The notes beneath the pieces are model-generated. The model was given only the letters and a program-made list of their open reading frames with translations. It was not told the DNA's origin and did not search any database. A stretch of 64,000 nt of DNA, taken from NCBI GenBank assembly GCA_965153355.1, contig OZ231126.1, positions 69,254,001 to 69,318,000 on the forward strand. The letters are read 5' to 3'. Shown here piece by piece: positions 24,205-45,970 of the stretch. Position 1 is the stretch's first letter. The number at the start of each line of letters is the position of its first letter. The position numbers and the translations under genes are program-made. This stretch comes from Flaccisagitta enflata. Taxonomy: Eukaryota; Chaetognatha; Sagittoidea; Aphragmophora.

Positions 24205-25155
24205 TCTTGTTATAAAATCCATTCTTGGTATAACCCAATATACATGCTTACCAAAAAAATTTTATCAAACAAATCATGCGAGAGCAACATTGTAAAGAAA
24301 CCATACCCTTTAATATATGTCAGTTTTGTCCAATGTTTTCCTGGCGCAAACGACATCATTTTCAGATGGTCGAATACGTGTAAATACGGCGTGGAAATAT
24401 GGGTACTAATTCATATTTCAGCATTTTTGATCCATATGTTTTAGCATACCCTATCGCTTAGTGAAAATTTCATGCATTTCTTTTTCTCTTTCACTCCTTT
24501 CACAGCTTTACTAAACAGGGCTATGTGTTTGATGACAAACGAAGATCAAGACGGCGGAGAAAAACACGCAAAATGACAACAAAAATGTGAAAAAAATGAC
24601 AACACAATCAAGAATTAAACAAGTGAACAAAGAAATCATGTCACCATTCACCAATGAAAACAGATAAAAAAAGTGAACTTAAGTTTCGTCAACCGTATCC
24701 TAATTTGCGATACACATCCAAGAAAATGGAATAAGAAGAGATTTTCGCAAAAAGAAAAACAAATAATGGATTTTAACTGAAAGAGAGTCACTGACAAATG
24801 ACACAGCTAGTATTCATGCATGTATGGACTAAACATGGATTACATTGTAAAATAACGACGTGTTCGCATTTGGATCTATGAATTAATGGCAGAAAATATG
24901 ATTTTCTCCAATCTTCTATTTGGAAGTACGAGCGGCTATGAGCGCGGGAACCAACGTGAGCGCGTGCGCGCGATCACTAAACGATCACGTTTCCCCGATA
25001 TCATTAAACGTACCATCATGGACGTTATCATCACTTATCGCTTATATTTCTATATCAAACTTTGTGCGTTATCAGAAACCCGAGAAAGAGTCAATCGACG
25101 ACTAGTGTGGATTAAGTGAACCTTTTACGTGCTGTGGGAATCAATTACTTAAAGC

Positions 25156-25158
<3 letters not shown>
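24205..25158. other. unassigned upstream region of the giant ORF
   Basis: AT-rich until about 24,900, then GC-richer (GAGCGCGTGCGCGCGATC near 24,957-24,976). It could hold the promoter and 5' leader of the 25,234 gene, but I see no diagnostic TATA or initiator motif. Confidence 0.35.

Positions 25159-25212
<54 letters not shown>
25159..25212. repeat. (GA)n in the putative 5' leader
   Basis: 54 bp of GA ending 21 bp before the proposed start codon. A minimal uORF (ATG AAT TGA) lies at 25,218-25,226. Confidence 0.95.
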
Positions 25213-25215
<3 letters not shown>

Positions 25216-25233
25216 AGATGAATTGAGTTGGCT

Positions 25234-33312
<8,079 letters not shown>

Positions 33313-33638
33313 CTGAAGTGTGTACATGTCGATGATTGCGACATAAAAAGGAATCGTTAGCACGTTATTTACAGTCTAGATGTATGTCAGTCTGCTCGAT
33401 AGACTGTCATTTAAACTGAATCAAGTCTTGGTTGGTTATCTTTTAGTCGCGTACTAGTATGCATGAGGTTTTGTCCGTCCGTCAGTCTGTTAGTCAATTG
33501 GTCTGATGGTTCGTTGGTCATGCTTGAGCTGTACAGTGCAACAACGCGTTAATAGGATGCCGCGATTGTAAGTACTTGAGAGATGGTGAGAAACAGAACA
33601 GGAAAACACAACGATCGTTCATTCGTTCGCTCGTTATA

Positions 33639-34261
33639 CCACGCGAATCAAAAAAAAAAAAAAAAAAAAAGACGCACTTTTAAATGACCATTTTAGCCAT
33701 TTTCTCTTTAATTTAAAGTTTAATTTTTTGCACTATTGAAAAGCCCAGTTTTTAAGCTTGGAGAATCAAAAAGAAAAAGTTCTTAATCTTGAGGCGTTTG
33801 GGCGTAATGAAAAAAAGAGCAAAAATAGTCAAGAATCGTTTTCACAATTCCATAAAAGAGAAAGAATTCAAGATAATCAGTGTTTCACTTTGATGAGCTA
33901 TAACTTTTAAACGGTTTAAGATACAGACTTGGGATTGGTCTAGAATGAAAGAAAATTCGAAAATCTTTAAAATTACTTTGACTGAAAAATGTTTGAAAGT
34001 TTCTCTTAAGTAATTCTAAAAGATAAAGAAACAATAAACAATTTTTTTAATGATTTTGTATTTTGTCATGTGTTCAAAATAGTAGTTGTCTTTGACTGGC
34101 TGTGACTTTTAAACGGTTTGAGATACGGACCTGGGACTGGTCTAGATTGAAAGAAAATTTGAAAATCTTTTACACACATTCAATAAAAACATTTTAGATA
34201 AATTTTTTTAGTCTGTTTTGTCAATAAATGACCAGGTGCGTCTTTTTTTTTATACGCGTGG
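33639..34261. mobile_element. TA-flanked MITE with CCACGCG ends
   Basis: Inverted ends CCACGCG(A/T)AT, A-run, GACGCAC, then TGACCA at both sides. TA lies at both flanks (33,637-33,638 and 34,262-34,263). The interior holds an 80-bp direct repeat around TTTTAAACGGTTT(A/G)AGATAC (about 33,893 and 34,095). 623 bp, no ORF. Confidence 0.8.
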
Positions 34262-34455
34262 TACTGGGCAACTATCACCCTACTCGAGTGTGCACAATTA
34301 GTCAATTCCCGAGGTAAATTCGGCCATTGCCCATTGGACACACATATGACCGGCAGGCGGAGTCTTATACCAACGGGGCGACGACGATAAGCAATTTTAT
34401 ATTTTTTCTCATTGACTCATTTAACGTGTTTTGAGAGTCAATATGCAACACGCAT
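34262..34455. other. unassigned spacer
   Basis: Unique DNA ahead of the small LTR element. Nothing recognised. Confidence 0.6.
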
Positions 34456-34758
34456 TGTTAAGAAGATCGTCGCTGCTTATGCGCTACCAAAACAAGATTC
34501 GACCGCTACTTGGGCAGTTTAGATTACGCACGTTCTTAGCTTGATAGCTCCTAGACATTTTATAGTTTTTTATAGATAATCGAATGTTCAAAGGATTCGT
34601 CTTACTACCACGCGACTAGCGTTGGTAAGTGTTTAGCCTCATGAACGCTCGAATTCAAATATCATCATTTATACGTGCATTTCCTCATCCATTCTCATAT
34701 TCGATACACAGAATACAGCTGCATATCATTACGATTTGCATTTGTTATTGGCCTTCTC
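34456..34758 (+). repeat. left LTR of the TRIM-like element
   Basis: 303 bp, matching 36,664-36,966 at a constant offset of 2,208. Confidence 0.8.
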
Positions 34759-35128
34759 GCGTTTGGTGTTAGCAACTACGACGATCCCGCGACAGTATTC
34801 AACGCTACAGTCACGCATAAGGTTCGATAGGAAGATAAAGACAAAGATTCAACCTGGACATTCACGCCTTTCAAGCATTTGACGTCGGCAGACTTTGATA
34901 CGCAAAAGTAGGAAACAGAAGATCATGGACGCTGCCGACTTCCCAACGAGAATCACATCAAGAACCCCAAGTCGCACGCGCGGACACCTTGAGGGACCGA
35001 AGCGTCGTGTGCACGGCGAGAAGCCACAACGACTACACCCATCATTCGGCAGCGGACATTTCTTTTGAACTACGGCAGTTACGAATCGACGCTGCGACGA
35101 CGGACAAACGCACTAAGGGCCATGGATT

Positions 35129-36456
35129 GCGCTAGATGGCTCCTTGGGTATTTAGGTGAAAATTTTTATCTCTGCTATATGGCTCAAACTAAGTAGAATG
35201 GTCATGGTAGCATCTGAGCATATACTACCGGTCCATATGATAGGTCTTATGGCGATTTAGAGTGAAAAAAGGCGACCTAAATAGACATCACTCCAAAAAA
35301 TACTGAACTTCAAGAAAAATCAATGAATTTTCTGGATTATCTGTTAAGATTACAAAAAGCTCATGATATCTTCAATATTGGATTGGATTCCTTCATAAAT
35401 GTTTACATATCTGGAAAAATTTGAAAAATAATGATTTTTTACATTTTTAGCACTAATAAGTTAGTCTACTATTATTACATATTTGACCTAATTTGCATGC
35501 TTTTATTACCCTATTAATAAAAAAAATCGCACAAGGACGCACAATCAGCGACCTATGCCAAAATGTAGCTTAAGGTGTCCTGAATTGAGAATGCTATGGC
35601 TTAGGACGTACAGCTCCGTACTAATTGCGATCTTTTTGGCCTAAAATGGACAAGTTATAATGTACAACATGAGAAAATTTTAATTCACAAATTTTCGAGG
35701 AATACATTCCCCTTCATCAGGTGAACAGAAATAAGGAAATACAGAGAGACAAGAGAAGACATAAACGGAGAAAGATGAGGATGAGAATGAGGAGGATGAG
35801 GATGAGGAAGATGAGCAAAAGAGAGAGAGGACTGACTGACCCAAGGATCAGTCAGGGGTGTCCCTGCCGGCTCTCTCAAGGAACGCTCTCCGCCTTGTGG
35901 TCAGATTTTTGATCGTTTGCAAGATAGATTGAAATGCAAATGATTTCTCCATTTCGCGTGTTTGATGGTGCGACGCTCAATGAAGCGAAAAGTTTCCAAA
36001 AAGTTCCAAAAAGTTTCCAAAAAGTTGCCGAATCTACAACCGTCCAACTTCCATTCAAAGTTATAATGTGGATAAAAGTAAAAATCTATATTTGAGTGGA
36101 AGAAAAATGAGCAAAATGAGCTAAATGAGCAAAAAAATGATTTTTTTTAGCACCCTGTTAAGGAATCTTATTGAACAAAGACAAAAATTTAATTGATTTG
36201 GTCAAAACATTTGATAATTTAAATACTAAATGTGAGTGAGTTTAGCAGTATTTTTCACTTGATTTTCTCAAATTTCTCTTCTTATTTACTCTAAGCTCAT
36301 AAAGCTATTAATCCAATAGAAATGAGTCAATATTGGATATAAATAGTTTCATGACATCTGAAAATATGCAGAAAAATGTTTTTCAATCTGTGCATTTCAA
36401 AAGGAACAATGTCATAGAAAAGATGCAGTGTCAATCCCCAATGAGCCACCTAGCGC
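35129..36456. mobile_element. DNA element nested in the TRIM-like element
   Basis: Inverted ends GCGCTAG(A/G)TGGCTC then (C/A)TTGGG, about 20 bp with two mismatches. They enclose 1.3 kb of AT-rich DNA with no transposase frame. No clear target duplication is seen, so the superfamily is unresolved. Confidence 0.5.
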
Positions 36457-36663
36457 ACAAATCAGCCCACAGTGAAACGGTTTCTACGGCGGGAGAGAAG
36501 GCAAGAATTTGAAGTCTGCGTCTACCCATCGATTCGCACTGTCATATCATACATAACCCAGAACATTTAACACTCGAACATTCATTCCAACGCCGCGCGA
36601 CGCCAGCGCCAATCTTTGCATGGAATCAACTTCACGGCTCCGTCACTTAGTTGATGGCAGGAG

Positions 36664-36966
36664 TGTTAAGAAGATTGTCGCTGCTTATGCGCTACCAAAA
36701 CAAGATTCGACCGCTACTTGGGCAGTTTAGATTACGCACGTTCTTAGCTTGATAGCTCCTAGACATTTTATAGTTTTTTATAGATAATCGAATGTTCAAA
36801 GGATTTGTCTTGCTACCACGCGACTAGCGTTGGTAAGTGTTTAGCCTCATGAACGCTCGAATTCAAATATCATCAGTTATACGTGCATTTCCTCATCCAT
36901 TCTCATATTCGATACACAGAATACAGCTGCATATCATTACAATTTGCGTTTGTTATTGGCCTTCTC
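36664..36966 (+). repeat. right LTR of the TRIM-like element
   Basis: Second copy of the 303-bp direct repeat, preceded by purine-rich GGCAGGAG. Confidence 0.8.
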
Positions 36967-37600
<634 letters not shown>

Positions 37601-38152
37601 CAATTCCGCCATCTTTTGCTTCCTCCATCGGTTATAATCGAGTTACATAACAACTTAATGTGCGAAGCCTGAAGGCCCGAAGATGACAAAGAGAAAGATT
37701 AAGAGTGAATGGGAGCCGGAAGGAGGCCGGGAGGACTCACTAGGAGGGCGAGAAAAGAGACAAACATTACTGCCAAATTGGACAATGAACTCTCTTATTA
37801 GTAGCGACTAGAGAGATTTGGGGATCGGTGGCTCTTGTGAAAAAAATATTTGTCCAGTATGATGTATTTCTACATACAGTGAATACCCGCCTTCATTACA
37901 ACGCCTTTAAAGGTGCCCCACCTTTAAAGGACAAGAAACTTTAGTCCCAAAATTATTCAGACTTTTGTAATGTTAAAACACCCCCTGCTTATCAGCCCCT
38001 GCTTTAATAGTGACTTGCCTTTTTAGGTCATATTTTTGAGCCCTTTAAGTAATTTCCCCTTCAATAAAGGTCAGTTTTTTTCAATTGATAATAAAATGAA
38101 ATACTGACAAGATATTGAATAATAAAAAGGAAATATCAATAAAATTATTTGA

Positions 38153-38200
<48 letters not shown>

Positions 38201-39245
38201 AAACAGGTATGAGAAAGAAAGTGAGACAAAAGCAAAAAATACAAGGCTTCTTACTTTAGAAACTGCCGTAGCTGATTTAGTCGGAACCTTTTTTTCAAAG
38301 CAACTGCAATCTTTCTATTTTAGCACCTGGTCCCCTAATTCAGAGTTAGAGAAAATCGAAGGGAGAGAACAGGAAGAGATTGCGAAATACAAAAGAACTA
38401 AAACTAGTCATCCAAGGATCGCCTATGGTTAGCAGCACCCGTTGCCCTGTTCAGAGTGAAGGAGTAGAGTCACTCCACTGGAGTGACTGCAGGGCAGTGG
38501 CCCCAAGAGGCTGATGTCCTATAGGGGTGAATATACAGACATCCTGAGAGGCCACAATTTTGGCCTCAGATAACCAATTTGGGTCATTGTGGCAGATTTG
38601 AGGTCTGATTGGCTGATTTGAGATCTGGAGGGAAAATTTGAAGTCTGGCGAAATAAGGTGAGGCCTGGGAGAGCAAACTCTTGGACCAAAAAGAGCTTAT
38701 TTTAGGGTTGCGAGAGTAGTAAGAGGGCCAAAAGGGTAGAGAGACAGGTGACTTTAGGCCTTGATGGCCGATGAGATGGGGGGGAGGGAGGGGCGGAAGG
38801 ATGAAAGGTCAGACTGAAACCTGTAGGTTTACCCCTCTGTTCCACAGAACATCGGCGTTTAGGGGCAGTTGCCCAAAAAGGGTTTGGAAGCCTTACTGAA
38901 ATGAGGAACAAATTACATCGAAGAGGCAAAGAGGGGAAGAAAGTGAGAAGATGTTAGAATGTTTGCGTCCACAGCCTCCCTTCATCTTCATGATGCATTA
39001 TGTAATGATCTTTTTTCATTATGCCCAAGATTCTCATCATACTGATCAAAAGCTTTTAAGAGAATTGCCCGCTCAAAATCTAATCAGGCGCGCATCTTCT
39101 TATCTCACTCGTGCTCTCTCTCTGAAATCATTTTCTCATTCTGTGTTCTCAAAAAAAGTACAATTGCACTTAAAATTGTTTACTAAATATTTCTGTTATC
39201 TTTTTTTGGAACAAAGACAATATTATGCACGGGAACTGAAAGAGC
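37601..39245. other. unassigned, with short GA tract and old repeats
   Basis: 37,877 starts CAGTGAATACCCGCC, a possible left pogo-type end without a visible right end. GA-rich at 38,160-38,200. 38,480-38,720 has loosely repeated GATTTGAGGTCTG-like words related to the 20-bp array unit. No gene. Confidence 0.45.
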
Positions 39246-39523
39246 GCGTTTCTACTGACGGCAACAATCACGATCATCCCCATCAAATGTGTTTAAAGCG
39301 TGTACGCATATAAATCTCAACTATCCTACGAGGGAGTGAGCGCAGTGAGTGAGCCAGCCCATGGATGGAGCGAGCAAGAGAAGTGAGCTGAAGCGGACTT
39401 AGCCAATCATAGCGCTGTTGAGCAAATGAGCGAAGTCAGTGGAGTGAGCGGTGCGAGCGAATGAATGTAGCGAGTGACTGAGTGGGCCGTTGGAAACGCG
39501 ATTGTCTCATGTAGAAACAGGCC
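39246..39523 (+). mobile_element. GTTTCTAGT-ended element, copy c
   Basis: Starts GCGTTTCTACTGACGGCAAC, has the GAGTGAGCG-type core and GGAAACGCGATTGTCTCATG near the right, and ends GTAGAAACAGGCCC. Confidence 0.72.
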
Positions 39524-39754
39524 CTAAAACGTTGCCTACGGTAGTTCATCAAAGGACAACATTTATCAAATTGTGAGGTGGCTCATGATTGAAAACTGAT
39601 CACAAGGTTGACTGTCTGATTGGTTTGGTTTCTGGTGCGTCATGGCTGTAACACTGAAAAAAAAATGACAAAGCATAGTTATTATTCCAGTTGTAATATT
39701 GCATGCAGCCTTTGTATTCCAATCTTTTCTACACAAATTCCCACAAGATCCGCG

Positions 39755-39973
39755 TGTGACCATATCTTCTCTCATGCGCCCTCCCTCTATTTTTTTCTCA
39801 CTACATGACATTTGGTCATATTTTCTCTCCTTCCCCTCTATTTTTTTCTCACTACATGACAAGTGGCCATATCTTCTCACCCTCCCCCCCCCCATTTTTT
39901 TGTCACTAACTGACAAGTGGCCGTATCTTCTCACCCTCCCCCCCATTTTTTTTTGTCACTATATGACAAGTGG
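39755..39973. repeat. 53-bp tandem repeat, four units
   Basis: Units around CATGACAAGTGGCCATATCT followed by a C-run and T-run (phase points 39,802, 39,855 and about 39,909). The fold-back element below inserted at its right edge. Confidence 0.85.
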
Positions 39974-39977
39974 CCAC

Positions 39978-40597
39978 CACTGTGCTTTCAATCAAAATCT
40001 GAGTGAAAAATCATATAACTGTGGGTTTCTCCGCATTGTTGTGTAGGGTTGGGGTGCGATAACATGTAACTAGTCAAAATAAAATCATTCACCGAGCGCT
40101 TTTTTAGTAATTTTCAAAATGGAAAAAAATTAGACCTATTTTCAATAAAGATTCTACTCAGTTGTATTGACCTATTTTTTGACTTCACATTGTTAATCTA
40201 TGCAAAATTCCCTTTCATTTGATAGGTCACACTATATGGTTTAATTTCAAAATAAAGTTTTCATTTTTTGAGCCACCGTTACTTTTTTGTAACGGTGACT
40301 CAAAAAATGAAAATTTTAATTCTTTGCAAAAGTATAGAAGTCTTGCGACCTATCAAATGAAAGGGAATTTTGCATAGATTAACAATATGGAGTCAAAAAC
40401 TAGGTCAATACAACTCAGTAGAATCTTCATTGAATATGGGTCTAAATTTTTTCCATTTTGAAGATTACTCAAAACGCGCTCGGTGAATGATTTTGTTTAG
40501 GCTAGTTACATGTTATCACACCCCAACACTACACAAAAATGCCGAGAAAGTCGCAGTTATACGATTTTTCACTCAGACTTCTGTAGGAAGCACAGTG
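39978..40597. mobile_element. 620-bp fold-back element, CACTG ends, CCAC duplication
   Basis: Nearly its whole length is one inverted repeat centred at about 40,288, with loop GTTACTTTTTTGTAAC. It begins CACTGTGCTT and ends CACAGTG. CCAC precedes (39,974-39,977) and follows (40,598-40,601) the element. It shares CATTTGATAGGTC and CACTATATGG with 45,286-45,902. Confidence 0.85.
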
Positions 40598-40724
40598 CCA
40601 CGCGGCGCAGCTTTTCTTCCTTCTCAGTGGCAGGCGCCAGATTTTGTCAAACTAAGTGAAAGAAATCCTTATGCACTGAATACGCATGCGCGTCCCCACG
40701 CAAGAGAAAGAAACGTTATTTTTT

Positions 40725-40925
40725 GACGCGTGCACGCGACTCTATAGTCCACTATGTCGGTCGGTCGATTTGACGGTATTATGGTTAGTCCAAACCATTG
40801 TTTGGGCGACTATTGTCAGTTAATGCATCATTTCCCTTGCCTAAATGCTTGATTAGTCAATTTCATAGATAGCCCTGCCCAGTGCAAACCCGCACGCGAC
40901 ATGGGCCCCCGAGTAATTGGCCTTG
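40725..40925 (+). mobile_element. palindrome-ended family, copy 11
   Basis: GACGCGTGCACGCGACT (first bases of the hairpin lost), GTCGGTCGGTCG, half-site CCCGCACGCGACAT, end AATTGGCCTTG. Confidence 0.75.
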
Positions 40926-41407
40926 TTTCAAGTCTCCGCAGTTCTCAACAAGTTGATGTCTTCCCCGTTTGTTGCTCTTTGCTTGATCACTGTTAAATTT
41001 GTCCTCGACGCAGTGGGATGTCTTTTTGAATAATGGACACGCATCTTTATACTTTTAGGGCGGTCAATTATTTGGTGAGTCATTTGGTCTTTCTTTCGCC
41101 AGATTGAATATAATGTAATGTTGATGTCTCATAGTAATGTCTGATTTCGATCATTTTGTGACCATTATGAATCCATTTTAGATGATTCTCAATTTTTGCT
41201 CATTTCTGAATCATGCATAACCCATAATATTCGAATTACTTAGCCTTGCTTTCTTTTTCTGCTACTGTCTTTCCTTTCCAATTTTTTTCATTCTATATAC
41301 ATGCCCCGCGTGGGTGTCTTTGAATGTAAAAAGGAATCTTTTGAAATTGAAATTTGCGGTTATCTTTTTTGAATTTTTTTTACTTGGGAAAAGACGTCAT
41401 TTAAGCG
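40926..41407. other. nothing recognised
   Basis: Unique AT-rich DNA before the GA tract. Confidence 0.6.
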
Positions 41408-42040
<633 letters not shown>

Positions 42041-42424
42041 AGACAAAAAAAAGCAAATAAACAAACAAACATACTGACAAACCATCTAACAAAACAACAA
42101 CAACCAAACAAACAAACCAAGAAACAAATAAAAAAACACTTTGACACGGACAGAATTTTCGCATGCTCAAAGCAAAAGGCGCCAAACCGAGATAAACTGC
42201 AGAGAAAGAAAGGAAAAAAAAAACACTTTTACTGACAAAAGCGAAAAAGAAACCTTTCAAAAATTGGTTCTTTCAGAGTTAAATCAGGCCTATGGTTCTT
42301 TCAAGATGTAGGCACATGTTTCAGCAATTCGTTATCAGACCTAATCCATTTAAGATATTTGGTAAAAGCGCGAAAAAAGTGGAGTTGCCTTATAACTTTT
42401 CAAATGCTGGCCTGAGTTCTTTTT
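42041..42424. other. nothing recognised
   Basis: A-rich DNA with AAAC/CAAA words. No gene. Confidence 0.6.
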
Positions 42425-42549
42425 AGGTGCAATGCACCTCTATAACTGGCTCTGTCCGTCGGTTGGTTGGTCGGTCGGTCGGTTGGTCTGTCTGTAACGC
42501 ATTCGTTCGACGATCAACACGTCGCACCTTATTGGCCTACTTGGCCTTG
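42425..42549 (+). mobile_element. palindrome-ended family, hairpin variant
   Basis: Hairpin AGGTGCA-A-TGCACCT: both arms differ from the consensus yet pair perfectly. It then has CTATAACTGGCTCTGTCCGT, GGTCGGTCGG, and end CTTGGCCTTG. Short (125 bp). Confidence 0.75.
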
Positions 42550-42556
42550 TTTTCTT

Positions 42557-42715
42557 GGTCGCGTGCGACGCGACTCTACACCCCGCTTTGTTGGTCCGTC
42601 GGTCCGTCAGTCCAATAGTCCGTCACACTTTACTTCCTTTTTTTTTTCGCCCAAGTGACCTCAAAAATAGCCCCTGCCCTCCTGCACGCGACTGGGGTAG
42701 CCGTTTATCCGGCCT
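42557..42715 (+). mobile_element. palindrome-ended family, copy 13
   Basis: GGTCGCGTGCGACGCGACT hairpin, CTACACCCCGCTTTG, GGTCCGTCGG tract, CCGTCACACTTTACTT, half-site CTGCACGCGACT, end GCCGTTTATCCGGCCT. It lies 8 bp after the preceding copy in the same orientation. Confidence 0.82.
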
Positions 42716-42994
42716 TTTTTTTTGCTATTAACACCTCCCTTCATCATCCCTTTAGTGCGTAGCTAAGTAAGAGGAAACTAATCTTAGAAACTCCCTCGTA
42801 TTTTCAAGTAAAGTTAAAATCTGCTGTATATGATAAACTTGTGACATCTACATAATCACTATTCAAGAAACAATCGAAAAAGGTCCACTGGCTGCCATTT
42901 TGTCTGGATTTGATATTGCCGCCATTCAAAGGGAGCAAAGCCAATAAAAGAGAAACCGCGTAACCGTCTATAACAGTCATCTAGTATACATAGA
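42716..42994. other. nothing recognised
   Basis: Unique DNA. Confidence 0.6.
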
Positions 42995-43247
42995 GGGCGT
43001 TTCTAGTCAGAGACAGTCACGTTTTTGACGGGCCACTCAGTCGCTTGCTAAGTTCGTTCGCTCGCACCGCTCACTCCGCTCACTCACTCTGCAGCGCTCC
43101 GCTTTGCTCGCTCGCTCCGTTGATAGGCTCGCTCACTCACTTTGTTCACTCCTTCGTGGGAGGGTTGAAATTCTTGAATATGTGTTGACGCTGTTATCGC
43201 GTTTTACGGGAAGGAACGAGTTTTTGGCGGTCACTACAAACACGCCC
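42995..43247 (-). mobile_element. GTTTCTAGT-ended element, copy d
   Basis: GGGCGTTTCTAGTC left end, GGGCCACTCAGTCGC, CGCTCACT-type core, and CTACAAACACGCCC right end. Confidence 0.75.
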
Positions 43248-43876
<629 letters not shown>

Positions 43877-43880
<4 letters not shown>

Positions 43881-44255
43881 GCGCCCGAAGTGATTCATTA
43901 CTGATAGTTTCCAGTTCTTCTTTTCACGCATAGAATCACACCATCACTTCAGGGATTTACGGTGGGATGTTCGTTCAGCTCCGAAGACCTAGATTAATTG
44001 TCCGTCGTTTCTGCTCTTCTCCAATGCCTAAGTCGCTTTTATTCTTTTAGATTCACATGCTTTTCACTAACATGATGTCAATTAGTTATTCAAGGATCTA
44101 GGAGTTAATCATTCAGTCTTCATCGTATTTTCAATGAGCAAAGCCTGAAACGCCCATTTGGCCCATTTAGTTTAGGTCATGTCCAACCGAGAGCCAATCA
44201 TCCTAAAACTCAGAATGGAATGGTGTACGTACCATCCAAATCAAGATTGCATATA
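43877..44255. other. nothing recognised
   Basis: Unique DNA. Confidence 0.6.
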
Positions 44256-44617
44256 CAGTGGAGCACCGCTAGCGACTACTAGAGCTCACCCGCTGTTAAG
44301 GCGCGCTCACTTATCAGGCGTAGAATGTACTGCTCCATGACAGATTTTGAGGCCATTTCTGTATTGGCAATAAGGAAGCTTCATTGTTAAGCATGATTTA
44401 GCCGAATTCCTTGATGGGTCCTAAAGTGAAGCTATAACGCGAAGTTAAACCCCGCAATAATGGATAATAAGGGATTGATAGATCTAATTTGTTTAAGATG
44501 AATCACTGATGTTGCCAATAAATGATAAAAAAGAAATGTCATGAAGGGACAAAAATTTCATAATGGTTATAGGCGGATTTCCGTCACTGTTGGGTTTAAT
44601 AAAGCGGGGTTCAACTG
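44256..44617. mobile_element. diverged pogo-type MITE
   Basis: Begins CAGTGGAGCACCGCT after TA; ends AGCGGGGTTCAACTG. The right TA is mutated to AA. The interior has AAGTTAAACCCCGC words. No ORF. Confidence 0.5.
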
Positions 44618-44783
44618 AACTTTATCGAAGATTTTTAAGTATAAAAGATTTTGAGAGCAATTCTGAAAATCGTCGACTTCATCAGTCTCCAACTCAGGCT
44701 CCATAAGAAACGACATTGATCGTGAATGATTTCCATTCGAAGAAGAAAAATGACGCATAAACATCCCTTTATGAGTCAGGGGA

Positions 44784-44995
<212 letters not shown>

Positions 44996-45024
44996 CCAAC
45001 ACCTACAAGTCGCGTGCGAGACTT

Positions 45025-45281
45025 ACTTACATAATCGCCTAATTATATAAGTACATTATTTCCTGTAATAACGATAATGACTGTAATTACCTATTGACCT
45101 ACAATTTCCTATAATGACCTATAATTACCTATGATTACCTATAATTACCCATAATCAAATAATGACTTGTAAGTACCTATAAAGACCTATGATTACCTAT
45201 GATTACATATGGACCAATAATTACCTATAATGACCTATGAATACCCATAATTACCCATAACTACCTTTAATAACATAATGA
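45025..45281. repeat. ATTACCTATA-type array, part 1
   Basis: Irregular 10-11-bp units of CCTATAATTA and CCTATAATGA. Continued at 45,907-45,970, 46,526-46,856 and 55,487-56,085. Confidence 0.9.
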
Positions 45282-45285
45282 CCTA

Positions 45286-45902
45286 CACTGCTGTCTCACA
45301 CAAGGTTTGAGACAAGAATGATATAACTATGCATTTTTTTGCGTTTTTGCATAATTCATGAGCATACAAACCAAGAACCATCAAGTAGAAAATCTTTCCT
45401 GATGCGCTTTTTGAAATAAATGAAAAATTCAATATTTTTAGCATCATTTTTCATAAAAACTTTTTCAGGTCGGTTTAACCTTTTTTTTTGACAGCATAAA
45501 GTTAATCCTGATAAATTTCAAATTCATTTGATAGGTCGCACTATATGGTTTTCCTGAAAAAAAATAATTTCATTTTCAAAGCCACCGTTACAAAATTAAA
45601 ACGGTGGGCTAGAAAATTAGAAATTTATTTCTTATGAAAACCATATAGTGCGACCTATCAAATGAATCAGAATTTTATCAGGATTAACAATACACTCTCA
45701 AAAAATAGGTTAAACCAACCTGAAAATTTTTTTATGAAAAATAAAGCTAAAAATATTGAATTCTTCATTTATTTCAAAAAGCGCCTCTGGAAAGATTTTC
45801 TACTTGATGGTTCTTGGTTTGTATGCCCATGACCTCTGCAAAAATACAAAAAACCGCATAGTTATGTCATTCTTGTCTCAAACTTTGTGTGAGACAGCAG
45901 TG
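45286..45902. mobile_element. 617-bp fold-back element, CACTG ends, CCTA duplication
   Basis: A near-complete inverted repeat starting CACTGCTGTCTCACACAA and ending in its complement, centred near 45,590 (CCACCGTTAC...AACGGTGG). CCTA occurs before (45,282-45,285) and after (45,903-45,906). Same size, ends and internal words as 39,978-40,597. Confidence 0.85.
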
Positions 45903-45970
45903 CCTATAATGACCTATGATTACCTATAATTACCTATAATCGCATAATGACCTATAATTACCTATAATTA

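Larger units (their letters stand above)
34456..36966 (+). mobile_element. small non-autonomous LTR element (TRIM-like)
   Basis: Two direct repeats of 303 bp (34,456-34,758 and 36,664-36,966) begin TGTTAAGAAGAT and differ at about seven sites. After the left repeat comes TTTGGTGTTAGCAAC (possible primer-binding site). Immediately before the right repeat lies GATGGCAGGAG, a purine-rich tract like the one ending the BEL/Pao element. About 1.2 kb without its nested insertion, and no gag or pol. No target-site duplication could be found, so the outer limits are approximate. Confidence 0.7.

Noticed and set aside
37877-38150. Another pogo-type MITE
   Set aside because: Only a left end (CAGTGAATACCCGCC) is visible. 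No matching inverted right end was found.
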